64,000 nt of DNA from Gracilaria domingensis. Taxonomy: Eukaryota; Rhodophyta; Florideophyceae; Gracilariales; Gracilariaceae. The notes beneath the pieces were generated by a model that saw only the letters and a list, made by a program, of their open reading frames with translations, was not told the origin of the DNA and ran no database searches. Positions 1 through 13,640 of this stretch are shown here, one piece after another. The stretch covers positions 1 to 64,000 of the forward strand of contig VCMS01000360.1 of the NCBI GenBank assembly GCA_022539475.1, written 5' to 3'. How positions within the stretch are numbered: position 1 is the first letter of the stretch; every line of letters begins with the position of its first letter. The position numbers and the translations under genes were made by a program.

Positions 1-1160
1 CTTCATATTTCCCAAACTTCTCGACGAGCTTCCCGAATTATCCGTGATAACTACGTAACTGCATACGCCCTCCACACTACGACGTTTTCCGCACTTGAAA
101 GCAGGCCGCCAATGCCATTTGTTTCCTAGCATCGTCTCAGCAGTCCAGAGCAAATCCTTCCAAGAATCTCTCCGTCAAGTCTGAGCCCATTCTAAATCTC
201 ACGCAGAAAGTTTCAAGTTCATCGGGGAAGACAAACTAATCGCAGTGTGCATCCTCTGCTTGCAGTTAGTTATTTGCGGACCATTCCTGAGCTAAGACAT
301 TCTTATCCATTCTTCATCGACCAAACGGAAACCCTGTCTAGATCCAAGCCCCTCCTCATACTTTATCAGTCCTTTATCCCACTCATTCAACGGACGTTCT
401 TCCAATAAGCAAACAAATATCCGAAATCACACACAGCTTCCACAACAATGCACAAAAAGACGAGCGAAAACCCCCCGTCGTCGAGAAGGCAGTATCTCCA
501 CGCATACTCTCAAGCTTCTGATTACATATCTCATATTCTGTCGCTTCATCGAACTCTCTCGAAACCCTCTTGACCTAGGATCATCCAGAGTTGTTAGCAG
601 TCTTGAAACAGTGAGACCTCTATTCAAAAGTTACCACCTTGCATCTCGCATATGAATGATTAATTACTCCAGTAATCGGAACCTTAGTCACGAGCCTCTA
701 ATCCCTGCAATAGAATCATCGCGTCACGTTCATCTTCAACATACTACTCAAATCCGCAACTTACAAACGCTATCTCTATACCCTTTGCATGCAACTTTCT
801 CCAGAGCTTAATATTAGTAATTTTCACGCCGAAGAAAGGCATCACTGAATAAACCAACACCCGCGGAGATCCCTTTGAATAGAGGAGGCCAAAGCATACA
901 AGACCTTACATTTGTTTTCCTTTCATGAAGGAATTCTTAAATCGACGGGAGCCACGAACAGGGCCCCAATCAGAAAATTTCTCTCCGTACTCGACTCCTT
1001 TACCTAATTATATGTGCAATCTTGGCGCATGATTAAAAATTCTATATCGTCTCTGCGGGAGGATGGACCTTTTAAACGCTCCTCGACAAAGTCTGCTGCA
1101 ATTCATTAGCTCTGGGGAGTGGGACTCTGAAGTTTTATTATCCCCCCACGGCTCTTCAAC
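1..1160 (+). pseudogene. Decayed Plavaka/CACTA-like transposase copy
   Basis: This stretch aligns by eye, in the same orientation, with the middle of the open transposase gene at about 27906-29095. Shared blocks include the text around 190-250 (matching about 28090-28160), 895-950 (matching about 28812-28870) and 965-1015 (matching about 28885-28960). The copy carries many substitutions and small indels and has no long open frame, so it is a dead DNA-transposon gene. Its 5' part lies outside the window. After about 1160 I can no longer follow the alignment, although the palindrome array downstream of the intact gene reappears at 2290-2570. The level of decay suggests a much older insertion or duplication than the 27-kb copy. 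Confidence 0.8.
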
Positions 1161-2290
1161 GGAAGAAAAACGAACCATTTGGCCATTTTTCGTGTATGCT
1201 CCACAACACGTCATATATCTTCTGTTTATTGTTGTGACAGCCTGTTAACGTGGTTCTAGCAGCCGATTACATTTCAACACTTGATACTCTATCTATGTCG
1301 TACCAGCTCAGACACGCCGGGCTGGTAAGATTTCATTGCTACCATCTGTTTTTGCTTATCCGTACGACTCTCGCCCCCCTTGTTCATAATCTTTGTACAC
1401 ATGAATGAAATGTAGCACATATCGCTGTACAAGCCCCGATCTCTATCCTGTGAGACTCATGTAGTAGTCTATCAGAGACTCCCATATAGAATATAATCTA
1501 ACACTATAGATGTGCTCATTACCCTATTTAAAACCCTGTTCTTTATTCGTTGCCTCCTCATATCTGTGTTGCCAGCATCACCCTTCCAAGCGCAACGAAT
1601 TAAATATCAGATATTATAATTTGCTGACCAGACGCAAAGCGCTGCTATTATGTAATACCTTTACCGTTTCATATCAAACCGATGATCATATAATCGTTCT
1701 TTCACCGAAAAAAGATGTGCACAGTTACTTACGTAGTACATACCTGCTGCACTCTGTGCGTCCTCGTATCATACCCAACCCCTTATACCGCTCTTCGTTG
1801 CGTCGCGTGTGGACGCGCTTCCATGGTACTGTCTCTGCGCCGCTATTCCACATTTTTAAACAGTGTATTTCTGCAAATAATACAAAATCTGTTTACCAAA
1901 TCGCCCATTGTGTTTTTATAGTTGAATAAATTGGATTGGGCAAAAATTAGTAATTCTCTCTGATAATTTATCTAGAGCTCCAACAAATTATGTTGTGAAA
2001 TCACATTTGAGTTCGGAGGTGAACGCTACAACATGGGGCCTGAATTTCTGTTGGAGAGTTTAGTGGACGTCAAACTTATGGCGAACTCGTAATCCCTCTC
2101 AGTCGTGCGTTTTGAACGCTCTAATACTCAAATACCACCCTGCTGAACGGTACAGCTTCTCCCTCCCGCCAATCCACGTGGACATCGGTGCAACGTCGTT
2201 GGCGCGGGCATCTAACTGGAGTTCAGAAGTTTCGCAGAAGTTTCTGGGAGCTCGCATCTTGCCCATAAAATTTGACACAACTGTCCCACG
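1160..2290. other. Gene-poor stretch between transposase relic and palindrome relic
   Basis: By position this should correspond to the last part of the transposase gene (about 29095-29990), but I could not follow a convincing alignment. The frame at 1510-1929 (139 codons) has no recognisable domain and overlaps another open frame, as random AT-rich sequence would. No RNA gene or clear repeat was seen. Confidence 0.4.
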
Positions 2291-2570
2291 GGCCGGGGCG
2301 GGCGTTGTTTAGGGTGTCTACCTAACACACCGAACCCCCCTGTCCCTTCCCTTTTTGTGCCGTTTTTTAAAAAATGTGCTTATTTATGCGCGGACGAGGG
2401 CGTCAGTTTCTTTAGTACTACCCTAACACGACCGACCCCCCACCCCGCACAACATTTCGGCCGTTTTTGAAAAAGGTCTGTTTTTATCCCTGCGTCCGAT
2501 CTGTTAGAGTACTACTCTAACACAACCGACCCCCCGCCCCGCGGCACCTGTCTTTTCTCATTATTCTAGG
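2290..2570. repeat. Decayed copy of the 110-bp palindrome array
   Basis: Three imperfect palindromes centred near 2315, 2423 and 2512 match the three perfect ones at 29991-30244. Each keeps a core like TTAGGGTNNCTACCTAACAC, followed by a run of C residues and then a block like CCGTTTTTTAAAAAATGTGC, in the same order as the intact array. The flanking text around 2260-2290 (matching about 29951-29975) and 2580-2600 (matching about 30296-30320) also agrees. The array therefore belongs to the element and is not a late insertion into one copy. Confidence 0.75.
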
Positions 2571-5500
2571 CTCAATACACCTCCAAACACGCCAACGCAT
2601 GGCATACGCCACCCAACGAACGGCCCCAGAGTGTCAATTGTTTTAAGTACGACCGACAAACTTGTCCTGCCCCTGCGCTATGTACGACAAATGGACATAA
2701 TGTCTGACATGCATCTGCACAACTCGCCGGTCCTCCCGGCTCTTCGATGCACATGATCTCTGCAACAGTGCTCTGATGTTTGATTATACGCCCCCAGTAC
2801 GCCGTACTTCTTTCCAAAAAACGAAAAACCTTGTTGCATCCATTCTACGTACTGGTAAGACTCAACTTTACCTCGGGTAACTATTCACCGGTATCAGCCC
2901 ACACTTCAGATTTCCCCCTATCTTATCTTTGAAAATGAAGATCGACTGGCTAGGCAATGTCTGCCGTACCTAATGCGCTGTTGGGCGAACTGCAGCGCTT
3001 TATGCCAGTCTCTGGTCTCAAACTCTAGCGGTGACCCGCAGGCTTACGCAAACTCGGTAGGATTCACCCGATGTATGAAGCTACCCTTTTCATAACCCCC
3101 CCCCGGCTTGCGAGAGGCACATTGATATTTAATGACTTCGCCATAATGAACGTCTTCGAATTTTCAGCTGGAAACGCTCATCGTTCGCAATCCAGATGCA
3201 CTCCATCCTGCCATCGTCCCCTGCCTACTCTCACTCTATCTCTCTGTAATCAATACTGTTATGCACTTCATTCACAATTCTATCATAAACCAAAGATTTA
3301 CTATCCACAAAAATATTCACAAATCTTTAAACCGCGCGCTCGAACGCCCACAAAACGCAAATCGCTGTTGCATCCCTCTGCACACATCTATCCTTACAAA
3401 GTATACAATAGTCAGCTTATACAAATCACTATCTTAATACACCGTCCCATATACGCGTTCAAAGTTTCTTGCTTCCCTAAGTCTGTGTCTTCCGAACACT
3501 TTTCAGGATTGCGAGAGAAATGCCCCCTACCCCAGCGCACTTGTCTTACTCCCCAGTCTTCAAGCCTTCTGTGTATTGCTCACATTCTCGACCCCCACAA
3601 CGGACCGCCATAAAAAGCTTGTGGCATCAGAGGCGAGTTCATTACTGACCTCCACGAACTACACAGTATATCAGACCGCGTGCACCTGACCCGCAGCTAT
3701 TCTCTTATGCTTTGAAAGCTTTCAACTATTACTGTCAAGATTCGAAAGGGTTTCAGCAATGGAGTTCACCAATTCGCCAGTTATGCCTTAATGTCAAGAT
3801 TTCATTATGCAGCGCCAGGAATGAAAGCCTCGATGCAGTACTCCTGTTCTCAACATGCAAACTTCAGACGATTCATAGAAGCGTAGAATCCACCCATCGC
3901 CACCGCGCCAAATCAGAAGCTATCGTGGTCATCATATGATCGCCAATGCTCCTTCCAGAAGAAGCGCAATCATTCAGAACCGGCACGCTCCAGACCCCAG
4001 AAACGATTAGACAGATAAAACATCTCGGATCACAATTAGGAAACTTTCGTCGCGACAATACTCTTCATCCCCTCAGTCGTGGCCCTGAAACCTTCCAATC
4101 ATCGAATACTACATCTCTCAACATCATAAAACATACGGTCAAGTCGGCTTGCAATTGATTCCAGGTGAATCAAGCTCTCCCCGTTGTTCCCAGATTCTGC
4201 AATACCTCCCGTAGGCAACATACTGGTGCAATCTTTGATGCAGTACCTGCACATCAGCGATAGGTTCAACGTATGTCCCACTCATTCATGAGCTATAAAC
4301 GGCAAACTCACAAACAGTCGACCCGCAACAGGTCAATTCCAGATCATACTGCGTACTCATTGTACCAAAAAGAACTCTTACTGGCCGGACGTGCGAGCTC
4401 CCAGTGCACTGGACAATTCTCGACTTCCATGCACCGGTATCCTTTGCCAAGCATTCGAAAGATACACATATGGGATCGAGTTTCAACGCCATAGCAAGCA
4501 ACTTTCATTTTCCCCGACATGCCTGCTTTCTTCTCCCCCATCTTCTCTTCTCCTTCCTGTCTGTCACATGTAAGGCACTTCTTCGAGACCGCCTGTACTT
4601 CAAACACGTCGGCTTTCAGATAAATTTGCCAAACTTGCAACTGCCCTCAACGGATGTCGCCTCCTCCTTCTCGGGTCGAGTTATCTCTAACTTCATCCTG
4701 AAATGAATTTCTCCTTCCTCATTCCCGCATTTACTCCTTTATCGCATCCAATCGGAACACTATGCCATTCTCTGGAAGCTCTGTAACTTGCATTCAGAGC
4801 GCCTTGACTCTCCCATCGACCATTTTCTCCTGTCTCTGTGCTGGTGGATTGAATTCTCATCACCTTAAAGCTAGCGCTGAATGTACAAGAGGGATCATCT
4901 CTCTTGAGCTGTCATCTGGACGTGTTCACTGATCGTTTTGCCCTTCAAATGATGCCCGCATTGGGCATGTCCAACGTGGGATCCGTCCTCGTTGCCACTG
5001 TTGCTCGTCGAACAGCCACTGGAAGGGTTGTAATATCGGTATAATCTCTTCTCACCCCTCTTGCCATTCACCAAGAGTTCCAGTTTCGAGCATTCCCGAT
5101 AGCCTTTCCCTTGATGCGCTTCGCTTCCGTCTCGCTCGTTCTCCTCTTTGGAAAATCGCCTTTCGCGTAATCTCGCTTTCATTTGAGTCAATACGCTGCA
5201 GACTTTCGTTAATCATCTCCATACAATACTTCGCACACTACTATTTGAGTCAAGCTGCTTGAACATCAGAATCTTTCTCATATAGACATAAGCACCCGGC
5301 GTTCGGATGTCCACTGTCATCGCACGACCGCCATAAACCCGCACCATGCCCTGTGCTATTTTCAGGACTCTATGCTCAGTGAAGTTTTCTACTGACCTTT
5401 CAAATGGTGTATGCTTATTCTCTTCCTTCGTGCGTGCATACACTAGGTGCCCCACGTCTTCTACTCGCACCCAAAATGTCCCCCCGCTCTTCGCTTCTAT

Positions 5501-6400
5501 TAATATCGCCAAGCTGACCGCTCTTAATCTTTTCATCGCGCGTATAAAGGTACTGAAATCGGTCTATGCTGATGTTCCTAGATCCGTTTAGGTATCGGCT
5601 GGGGGCGCTCCGGCGCGTAACAATCCTTGATTCTTCCTCCAGTCGACTTGCAACTCAATTCCCGCGAGGCTTCTTGAAATGCCAACGTCATAGGACTATC
5701 GTCTCACTGTGCTATGCGCCATCGTCCGACATGGACCAACATCGCGATTACCCAGGCCGAAAGGAGTGTGAAGCCAACTATCATCGTCAAACATCATTTC
5801 CATGATACAAATTTGACGTTGGGGTCAGCATGCATGGAGATGACTGATATGTTCGTCATTCCGCGTCATCTAATCACTTGTTCTCAACCCTCACGAGCCT
5901 TCTACTTGTGCAATGAGTTCTGCATATAGGAGCACTCCCCTGCTGGAACCAAGGGCCGATTGTGAATCTCCATGCCAATGTGACTTTGGTTCCACACTGT
6001 TGCGATTCATATCCTCTCTTCTCATCTTCGTCTTCTTCCTGCTAAAACGCTATCGGAGGAGAACTGTGCGCTGCATCACATCACTATCGCCCTGTCATTA
6101 GACTAATGCCCATCATTCCAGGTCGCGCAAATAATGATTCCTGGTCAATCCTCGAAGTCTGGTGATGGGTAAAACGGTTTTTCTAGAGTTTGACGACCGC
6201 ATGACTTCATTTCGTCATCAAGAGAACCCATACATTTCGCGGTTCCCCGAGAGCCTAATTTATCTCTCTCGCCAAATATCGCGTTGTTCGGGGACTGCTG
6301 TGTTATGATTGCTACTCTGTGGTTTGACCACCTCTTCCATTGAATGACATTAGGCCTCGGGACATGAACTTCTCGCTGGGCTCGCTGGAACCGCTTTCCC
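2570..6400. other. No supportable gene
   Basis: Only short overlapping frames are present. The longest, 3071-3613 plus (180 codons), is rich in Ser, Pro, His and Tyr and shows no motif. The minus frames at 4895-5191 and 5213-5536 have mixed composition, but I recognise no family. Composition and the surroundings suggest decayed repeat DNA. Confidence 0.4.
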
Positions 6401-9400
6401 TTAGATCAAGCGTAGGAGTAGCGAGAATTCATATCCTGTGCAGCGCTTTTTCCTTCATTTGAAACAGGATACACCCATTTGTAGGTTCACGACACTGCCG
6501 CTCCTCAAAGCCATGGAGAGAAGCGAAATGAGTTGGAAATCGGTGCAACCATGTGTTGCCACAGGCTGTGACGGTACGCATGTGCCGGATGAATCGCCGC
6601 TCGAAGAATCGCTATACGGCGGTGTCTTCTTCCGATGCCATAGCGTAGGAGCGATGACCTCCTGCCGTTGTACCGGTGGTTCGCGAGATATATTGCAGTG
6701 CGAGGAGGAGTATGCCGAAAAACTGTATCGAAATGCTGCGGCTTGACATTGGTTACAGGATTTACCCGCTTCCATGATGCATGACCTCTGAAGCCCGTAT
6801 GATCCCTCGAGGCCTAGGGCTGTGGGTGGACATGAGGTAAAGTCCTTTCTTTCGAGAGATCTGGCCAAACGCGTGTCTTGTGGTTGCAGCACATTGCCAC
6901 AAGCAACGAAGCATTTAGGAGACCAAAATCTATATGTTCCAATCCGAAGTGCATGACAAGGTCTTGATTCCGAGGGTTGTGCTTGTCATTGCGGGAACGG
7001 GTGCCAAATAAACCGGACACGGTTTAACGCGGATAGCTTCGCTCTGGCTCGTTGACATGCCTAGTCGAAGCATTCTGTATAGCGCAACACTGGAGATTGT
7101 CGGAAGGGTGAGTTTGTGGCAGCTATGTTCCTCCTTAGTCACCCATTGGGACAAAAGCTCAGGGTAACTCGACTTCGGATCAACAGAGACCTGTCACCTG
7201 AGGCGTAACATGAAGGCCGCAAACTGAAAAGCGAGTTTCTCAGAAACCGAGGGTATACGCAGGCGAATTGAATGAGGTGTTGTAAACGGGACGCAGCGAG
7301 GAGCTAAAGAGTGGAGGCGTTCGAGTAGATTGCAATGCAGCGCGAAGTTAGGAACACGGATTGTTCCCGCTTGTCGAAGTCTTGCATGTGATTTGACATT
7401 GCCCACTTATCCTGAGGTCCGTGATTCTACGTCGTTGAAAGGTTGGCATTCGCGCGCGAGCTATAGACGCCCAGCGGCCCTCACCAAATTTCTGCACCCC
7501 ACAGCGAAGCGCCTCGACTTCCTGCGGTCACTTGAGCGCATTCTGACGCTTGGCTTTGTTCTGAATGACATTGCCGATCCAAGAGCGAGCAAGAGCGGCG
7601 CGGCGCGCAAATCATTGAAGGACTGCGGAGATCAGCACCTGATCGGCAGCGCGATCACGCCAATAGTCAGCACAGAGGAGCTTTGGCGAGACGCCCCTCC
7701 CGCGTATGCGGTCCAATGCCAGCATGCTATGATTGAAGAAGGGTGACACAACTGCAATTCGAATGTTTTGCCATTCTAATACATCTACAGTATATTCAGC
7801 GTTTAAAATAAAAAAATGCTTACGCCTGTCAAAGCAGTGGATGCATCCGAATTGAAATGGTGCTTCACCGTCATACTTGCGAAACCAGTTGAATAAACAT
7901 TTGGATTATTCAGTCAAACCATTCAAAGCATCATAGAAACCATTTTTTTGCAGCGGCTGTGGCTGCTTGATAGCACTGCCATCACCCAGCCACCAAGCCG
8001 CATGTCGCGCCGACCGCGGTGCGCCGTGAGGCGGCCGTATGTGTAGCGAAGGCGAGACGTGCTGCACCTACGGGGTGGGCCCCTAATGTAGGTGCACCGG
8101 CACTTGAAATTGAAGCAAGTATTGCGCTCGTGCAGCTCCCGTTCAATCCCTCCCCGAGCAGCCACCGCAGCTTAAAGGTGAGCCCCCACGCCGTCCCCGT
8201 GTCGCCGCGCGCGAATTGTGTTATTCTGATGGACGCAGCACGCGTATTCAGTTAGTGTATGGCATCCGTCAGGGATGCAATTCTGAAATACTTTCATTAT
8301 ACGGAATATATCTTCAGTATGAAGAACTGCACCATCAAATAGTTTGCTTGGCCACGACTATTCAATGTAAGAATCTCATCAGATTGTTATGATGTAACCG
8401 CTCCATCCCTTTGTTATCATATGACATTCCATATGTTCTGAAAGAGCGTAATTCAAATGGAGTTCAAGACCATATTTAATGCATGTTTAGCTGTTGCATC
8501 GTATTCGTTGTTTTGAATAGCATTACAGTCAGGAATCTTACTTCCAATTCTAGAAATGCTGCAGCGCCGCGTATCTGTCTGGTACTTATGCACTGCGCAA
8601 GAATACAGACTCCACACGTCCCTACTTCCGCAGCGTCTTCGTTGAGTCTTCAATAGCATTTATCCCGTATCCTGCGGTGCGGTCTTCAGCGCCAGTCTTT
8701 TCCGCCGATTTAGCGGCACCGCTGTAATGCCGTGAGCAGATTCTGCCGATCAGGTCGGGGCGCCACCTCTCAAAGCTGAACCTTGCTGCTAGCTTTTACT
8801 CGCAAGAGCTTTTCCAGTAAACTGTTGTGTTTACTCTGCTGAGTTTCCACCATAACTACTTCTCGGATTCTTCATACACTTCTAACCAGCAATAATCGCT
8901 TGCCGTTGTTTCTTAATGCATTCTTTGTTCTTGGCTCTCCCGCAAGCGCTGTGAGCGAGTAGGTGTCTGGGACAAACCATTATGGCTACTGTTAAAAGCA
9001 TGACTGACTACTAAGGATATACTTTTTGAATACATACAAGATAAGAAGCAGTTAAATGTCAAGAGTACTCCAGTTCGAGCAACGTAGTTTTAAAAAACCA
9101 CCATTATTTGATTTAGAAAGTATAATAGGAGGACTTAAAATTAGGTTAGAACAACTTTAGTAAAATGGATAGTGTGAAGTTTTCTATCTCGTAGAGCTCC
9201 GTTCCCAGATAGAACCTTAGTAATATCAGAGCAAGAGGACTTACCGTAGGCGAACAATAAGCTCCTGCACATATAATTAGAGTATCAACAGTCACACTCT
9301 TTGCTTGCTGATGTGGTTGTATCGTATGATTCTTCGATCATAGTGAGAGACCCATATTTTCATAATACGCACAGCGAACCGAAGTGTAATTATATCAGTC

Positions 9401-9600
9401 AAGTGCCGGAGATTTGGCACAGATGAGGGCCATGTTTGTATCAACTAAGTGCGATATTCGTGTAGGTTTTAGGACTAGAAGAGTCGTTTCATGAAAAGCC
9501 TCAAGGAGAAAAGGAGTCTTGGAAAAGTGTTCAGGATGCAATCTGAGCTCTCGGTATTGTAAATCCTGGATTTCGGTTAAGGGTTAGGCTGGCAATGCGA
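6400..9600. other. No supportable gene; one GC-rich island with a hairpin
   Basis: A GC-rich patch at about 7950-8260 stands out from AT-rich surroundings. It contains a hairpin with perfect 9-bp arms, TGCACCTAC at 8063-8071 and GTAGGTGCA at 8088-8096, enclosing a G/C-rich loop. The frames at 6438-6746, 6455-6892 and 7330-7746 carry no domain I recognise. From 8260 to 9600 I see nothing but AT-rich sequence. Confidence 0.4.
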
Positions 9601-9609
9601 ATTGCGGCC

Positions 9610-10190
9610 CAGATTTCAAAGTCGAGTAGGAATTGAATGAAGAATGGGAGGATATTGAAGCCAGTCTTTGGGGCGAAACGTATACTAGAAGGGGTAAGGG
9701 GTTGGCCTACTCTGACTTCTAAAATGACGTTGTGTGCAGGAGACGGAGAAAGTGAGCAGGGAGTTCAACGCTTCTGAGTATGGCGAGAAATTGTGTAATA
9801 AAATAGCGGGTTGTGGGTGTTGGATCTGGTAAGTAGCTGTTGGGATGACTGATATCGCATAATGAATATTGCTATTGCTATTGCAAACATGCTGAGAAAT
9901 GTGGAGGCAACTTTAGCACGAGTGCAGTTTTTGTGGAGAGGTCGCGGAAAAGAGGAATGGGTTGTGCGGCGAATTAAAACCTCTGCAAAAAACTAGTGGA
10001 CCCCAAGAACTAAACTGCTCGAAATGGAATTTAATTATTCCAAACATTTCTAAATTTTTTGAGTCCAGCCTCGCTACCGCTTCCCGGGCGCGATTCGCCC
10101 CAAATAGCCCCAAAACGTCAGCTAGTTCCACAAGCCGAACAGACTATATCTCCACTTTGCAGAAACACAGACGGTCCGGCGCAAGCCACG
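9610..10190. repeat. Old copy of the 35,040-35,510 repeat
   Basis: The two stretches align in the same orientation over roughly 500 bp. Shared blocks include the text at about 9655-9685, 9920-9975, 9985-10060 and 10135-10175, ending at a common ACAGACG. At 35 kb the repeat is the 3' flank of a coiled-coil gene, whose last codons fall in the first shared block. No matching coding part was seen upstream of 9610. The copy carries many small indels, consistent with age. Family unknown. Confidence 0.75.
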
Positions 10191-10394
10191 ACTCATGAGG
10201 CTTTCAGGCCTTTTGGCGAGTGTGCTTAGGACCTGACGGTCTTTCCCGAGACAGTACGAGGGGACCTTGTAAGACCGTATCAGCGGGCGAAAAACCGCTT
10301 CAGTGTGATCACCAACTTCCAGTACAACTTGTTTCCTGCTCTAGAGAGAGATATCTATGTAGGGCCTTCACGATAGTTGTTTGACGTTTCTTCT

Positions 10395-11107
10395 TTACTC
10401 AGCGATTATAATACTTTTTCCTGACGAAGGCGAATTGTCCTTCTCCAAGGTATTTAGTGCGGCGACGGATTTCAGGCATCTGAAATCACTTGTAATTGCG
10501 AGCTGGCCATCCCCATCGAAATTTCGCAAATGTACCATTGGTAGCGAGCCACGTTTCCAACTGAGATAGTGATCGACCGTAGACGGGTACCTGTCCAACG
10601 TCGCTGAGTTCCAACTGCCACAGGAGATGAGGACGCCTGGGAGACGTACCAGCTCAAACCGGTGAGAGGCACAGTTTACTCTGTGTTACCTGGCGGTTAT
10701 TACGCGGAAGTTACGAGAATCCGTGTACAATTCCCCATGTCCTTGGGGTTGAGTCGACAGTTCGCACCAATGCGGACAACAGCATACGTTTCAGCCGTTC
10801 TACCTGCTCATGCATTGGAAGATAGTACGTCGATTTGTGAACAAAATTTTCACATTTGAGATCCGACAGAACATTCTGGAAGAAACACCCAACAAAATTG
10901 CGGCCATTATCCGAGATAAGGTTTGGACCGATGGAGCGTAGACAATGTTCCAAGCTGACAAAGCCTCTGCGACAGTACGTGCGTCAAAAAAAATTTTTTT
11001 TTAAACGGAAACAGTCTGGACGAGCTTAGCGAAAACCTGTCCGTAATACCAGCAAATAACCGTTTCCACGGAGTCCGAGGGAACTCGCGAGTATATCCGA
11101 TAAGCAA
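10395..11107 (-). mobile_element. Ty3-type LTR element relic, integrase part
   Basis: Reading the minus strand from about 10950 down, an integrase core signature is visible: an ISDNGRNF segment (the family's SDNGxxF block around the second catalytic Asp), then a HEQVERLKR segment (family: NGQVERFNR). Further downstream an FELVRLP segment matches the post-core FELVLSR block of the chromovirus integrase at 51140-51170 in this window. The relic is broken in several places and old. It may be a detached part of the element at 13.6-18.5 kb, which is on the same strand and lacks this part, but 2.5 kb of unrelated AT-rich DNA separates them. Confidence 0.7.
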
Positions 11108-11109
11108 AA

Positions 11110-13640
11110 ATTCAAACGTGCGCTTCCGATCGACGATTGACTGTTGAAATACCTACTTTAGGTTCCTGGATCGTGACGTTCGAAATTTTCTACTACGAAA
11201 ATCCTACATCAATATCTACTACAGTGGTTGGACGAGATACCGACTATTAAACTCTTATCTCGTACTGTGATGGCATATATATTAGGAGGCACATAAACAT
11301 CTAGAAATGCCTAAGGGACGTACCATGAGTTAAAATCCTCGGACGAAAAGAAGATGGGCAGCGCATTAAGAGAACTTCCTAGCGTGCAACACCATGTGCT
11401 GGAGTGTAAGCTCATGCTCTCTAATCCGAACGGAATAGTAGCCGTAGAGCTGCGACTGAGAGCCAACTATCATTGAATATGAAAGGGGATAAAAAATGAA
11501 CTGACAGATATCTCAGACGAATGTAGGTATGCTTAAGTGAATGCGAAACTCAAGAGCCCTAAAGCCATGATCGATAGTGACATAACCATCATAAGGGATC
11601 TTGTCTCCACCTTCGAGTTACAGGCACGCTTGCCTAGCCGTTATCTACATTTATCTCACCACAATACGTGTGGCGAATAATGCTCTGTGGTGCGTGTCGA
11701 CAAAATTAAACTCTCTCTAGCGAGGATGTAATAAGAAGGGAAAGTGCTCTCCCGGTTCTGTGACCTTGAAATATCCGATTTGCAATCTATATAGTTATGT
11801 CGTCTCTATATTATCTCAAATAAAACTATGATAAGGATCTCTATTAGTCTGCTGATATAGGAAAACAAGAGAACACAGATGAAAATCCTTCATCGTTCCG
11901 TGCGCGTCAGTACCGAGGAAGGGTACTGTCACACAACACAATCGAAGTCGCGCCACCAACCAGCAAATGTTTAGCGTTCTATGCGCTGTCATTGTGGTAA
12001 TTCACTATTGCACTCTGCGTTCAATTAAAAATAGTTATCGAGTACTGATATATAAATCGAATGCTGGTCTGGCGATATCCCGACCCAGCCAAAGTGACAC
12101 GCTATTCTGTGCTTATTATACAAACGAATGCAGTCTCCTCGAGAGTGATATATAGACATCAGCCAAGAGCGTGTCGAGATGAATATATTCCAGTAGCGTA
12201 GACACGGAAGTCTTCGATATAAAGAGCATACCCAGCACAATCACTGATAAAATATGAACCTAAATGTCGTCTGTCAAGAGACCACATTATTCCATCTTGG
12301 CAAGACATATGCTATCACTCTGATTAACTGGAAATTTATAGTCTTTTTTATTACCCGCACATTGCTGACTTTTTTTTTCTTAGATATTTGATAAGGCGAA
12401 AAGTATATGCCATTCTACTACCCAATACATGCAGTATAGGAATCGTATGAATGTGTCCAGAAACAATGTACACTCAAATATTCGCTTAGTGTCTCTGTTT
12501 TCCCCATCGATGGTAGTATTTGATTTAAATTATATGCCACGATGAGTGAACTTGGAAGCAGACTCACATTCTGCTGTTATCTAACTTGTTAGTTTATATA
12601 GAGTATATTCTACAGTGCGTTCTGTTCAAATACCAGGTAATATACGTTGTCTGAAGGGAAATTTTGTAGTGAATACAGTGTGAGAGTGTGTGAGATTCCG
12701 AATCTGCTCTACTGCTATTTGCATTTATATATATTTGCTGGAGCAGTATGGAATATTACTAGTATTCGTTTTGTGTTTGTCTCGCGCTCCATTTAAGCAT
12801 ATATATGTCGTTTGGAGAGGTGTCGCATCAGACATCTATTGCTTTATAAAGCTCCGGTAGAGAAATATATGCCTTGCTATATAGATTCGTTTGTGCTATA
12901 AGACCACTATAGCGATAGGATGAATGCGTAAATAACTCAGTTTCTAATTTTGTGGTCGGTAATTAGACACTCGTTGAACCGACACTTCGTACTCCCAATA
13001 GAGCTCCTACATCTGATTCTTATAGCAATGACCGACGACGCAAGGCGCGTGTACTACTACATCTTCAATTATTATATTATGTGACATGGAGTGCATGATA
13101 AAACGTCACTATTATCCCATGCTCGTGAGAGATGTGATATCATATTCAGGTCCTCACGGATAGTCAGTCCACCAATGATCTCCCTGAAAATTCTCTCAAA
13201 GTGAAATCATATCCTCAACTAAATATTGTAGTTTTAAGACTATGATACGTCTCGTAAAGGTAGAACATAAAGCAAGAGCTCAGTTTGTCCAATTTAATAA
13301 CAGATCAAGGTTAAGTGCAATATATCTTCAGCGCACTCAAGTTCGAAAGAGTACGTCATGAGAGATAATGCAATGTCATTTTAAGTCACACTATACGGAA
13401 ATTGCATACGGAGGAGAGTGGAATTTGAACCGTTAGATGATAACCTCTGAGCAATAAATTGCTAGTCAGTAGATAAAGTCTTGATTACAATCTCGGAGTG
13501 CGTGTACACACAGGCTTGAATACGAAAGCGGGTACTTGCCGTACCGAAGATAAATCCACCAATTCACATAAATTTGCTGGAGTAAACACATGTATCTTGG
13601 CACGCCTATGCTACTCCTCTAAAGCGAGATATCAATGTTT
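11110..13640. other. AT-rich, gene-free stretch
   Basis: No frame above about 75 codons and no recognisable domain, RNA gene or strong repeat. Many short runs of alternating T and A are present, for example around 12720-12800. It lies between two pieces of minus-strand Ty3 element, so it may be an old insertion or simply decayed sequence. Confidence 0.45.

Noticed and set aside
1510-1929. 139-codon plus frame
   Set aside because: No domain, overlaps another open frame, and lies in decayed transposon sequence.
8041-8050. GTGTAGCGAA identical to the first ten bases of the 446-bp foldback end
   Set aside because: The match stops after ten bases, which can arise by chance in 64 kb, and no second arm was found.
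10235-10262. Stretch resembling the large-subunit rRNA sarcin-ricin region (AGTACGAGGGGACC)
   Set aside because: Only about 14 bases agree and nothing around it matches rRNA.
13405-13495. Minus-strand tRNA-like segment with a TTCAAAT loop
   Set aside because: The T stem does not pair and no acceptor or anticodon arm could be built.
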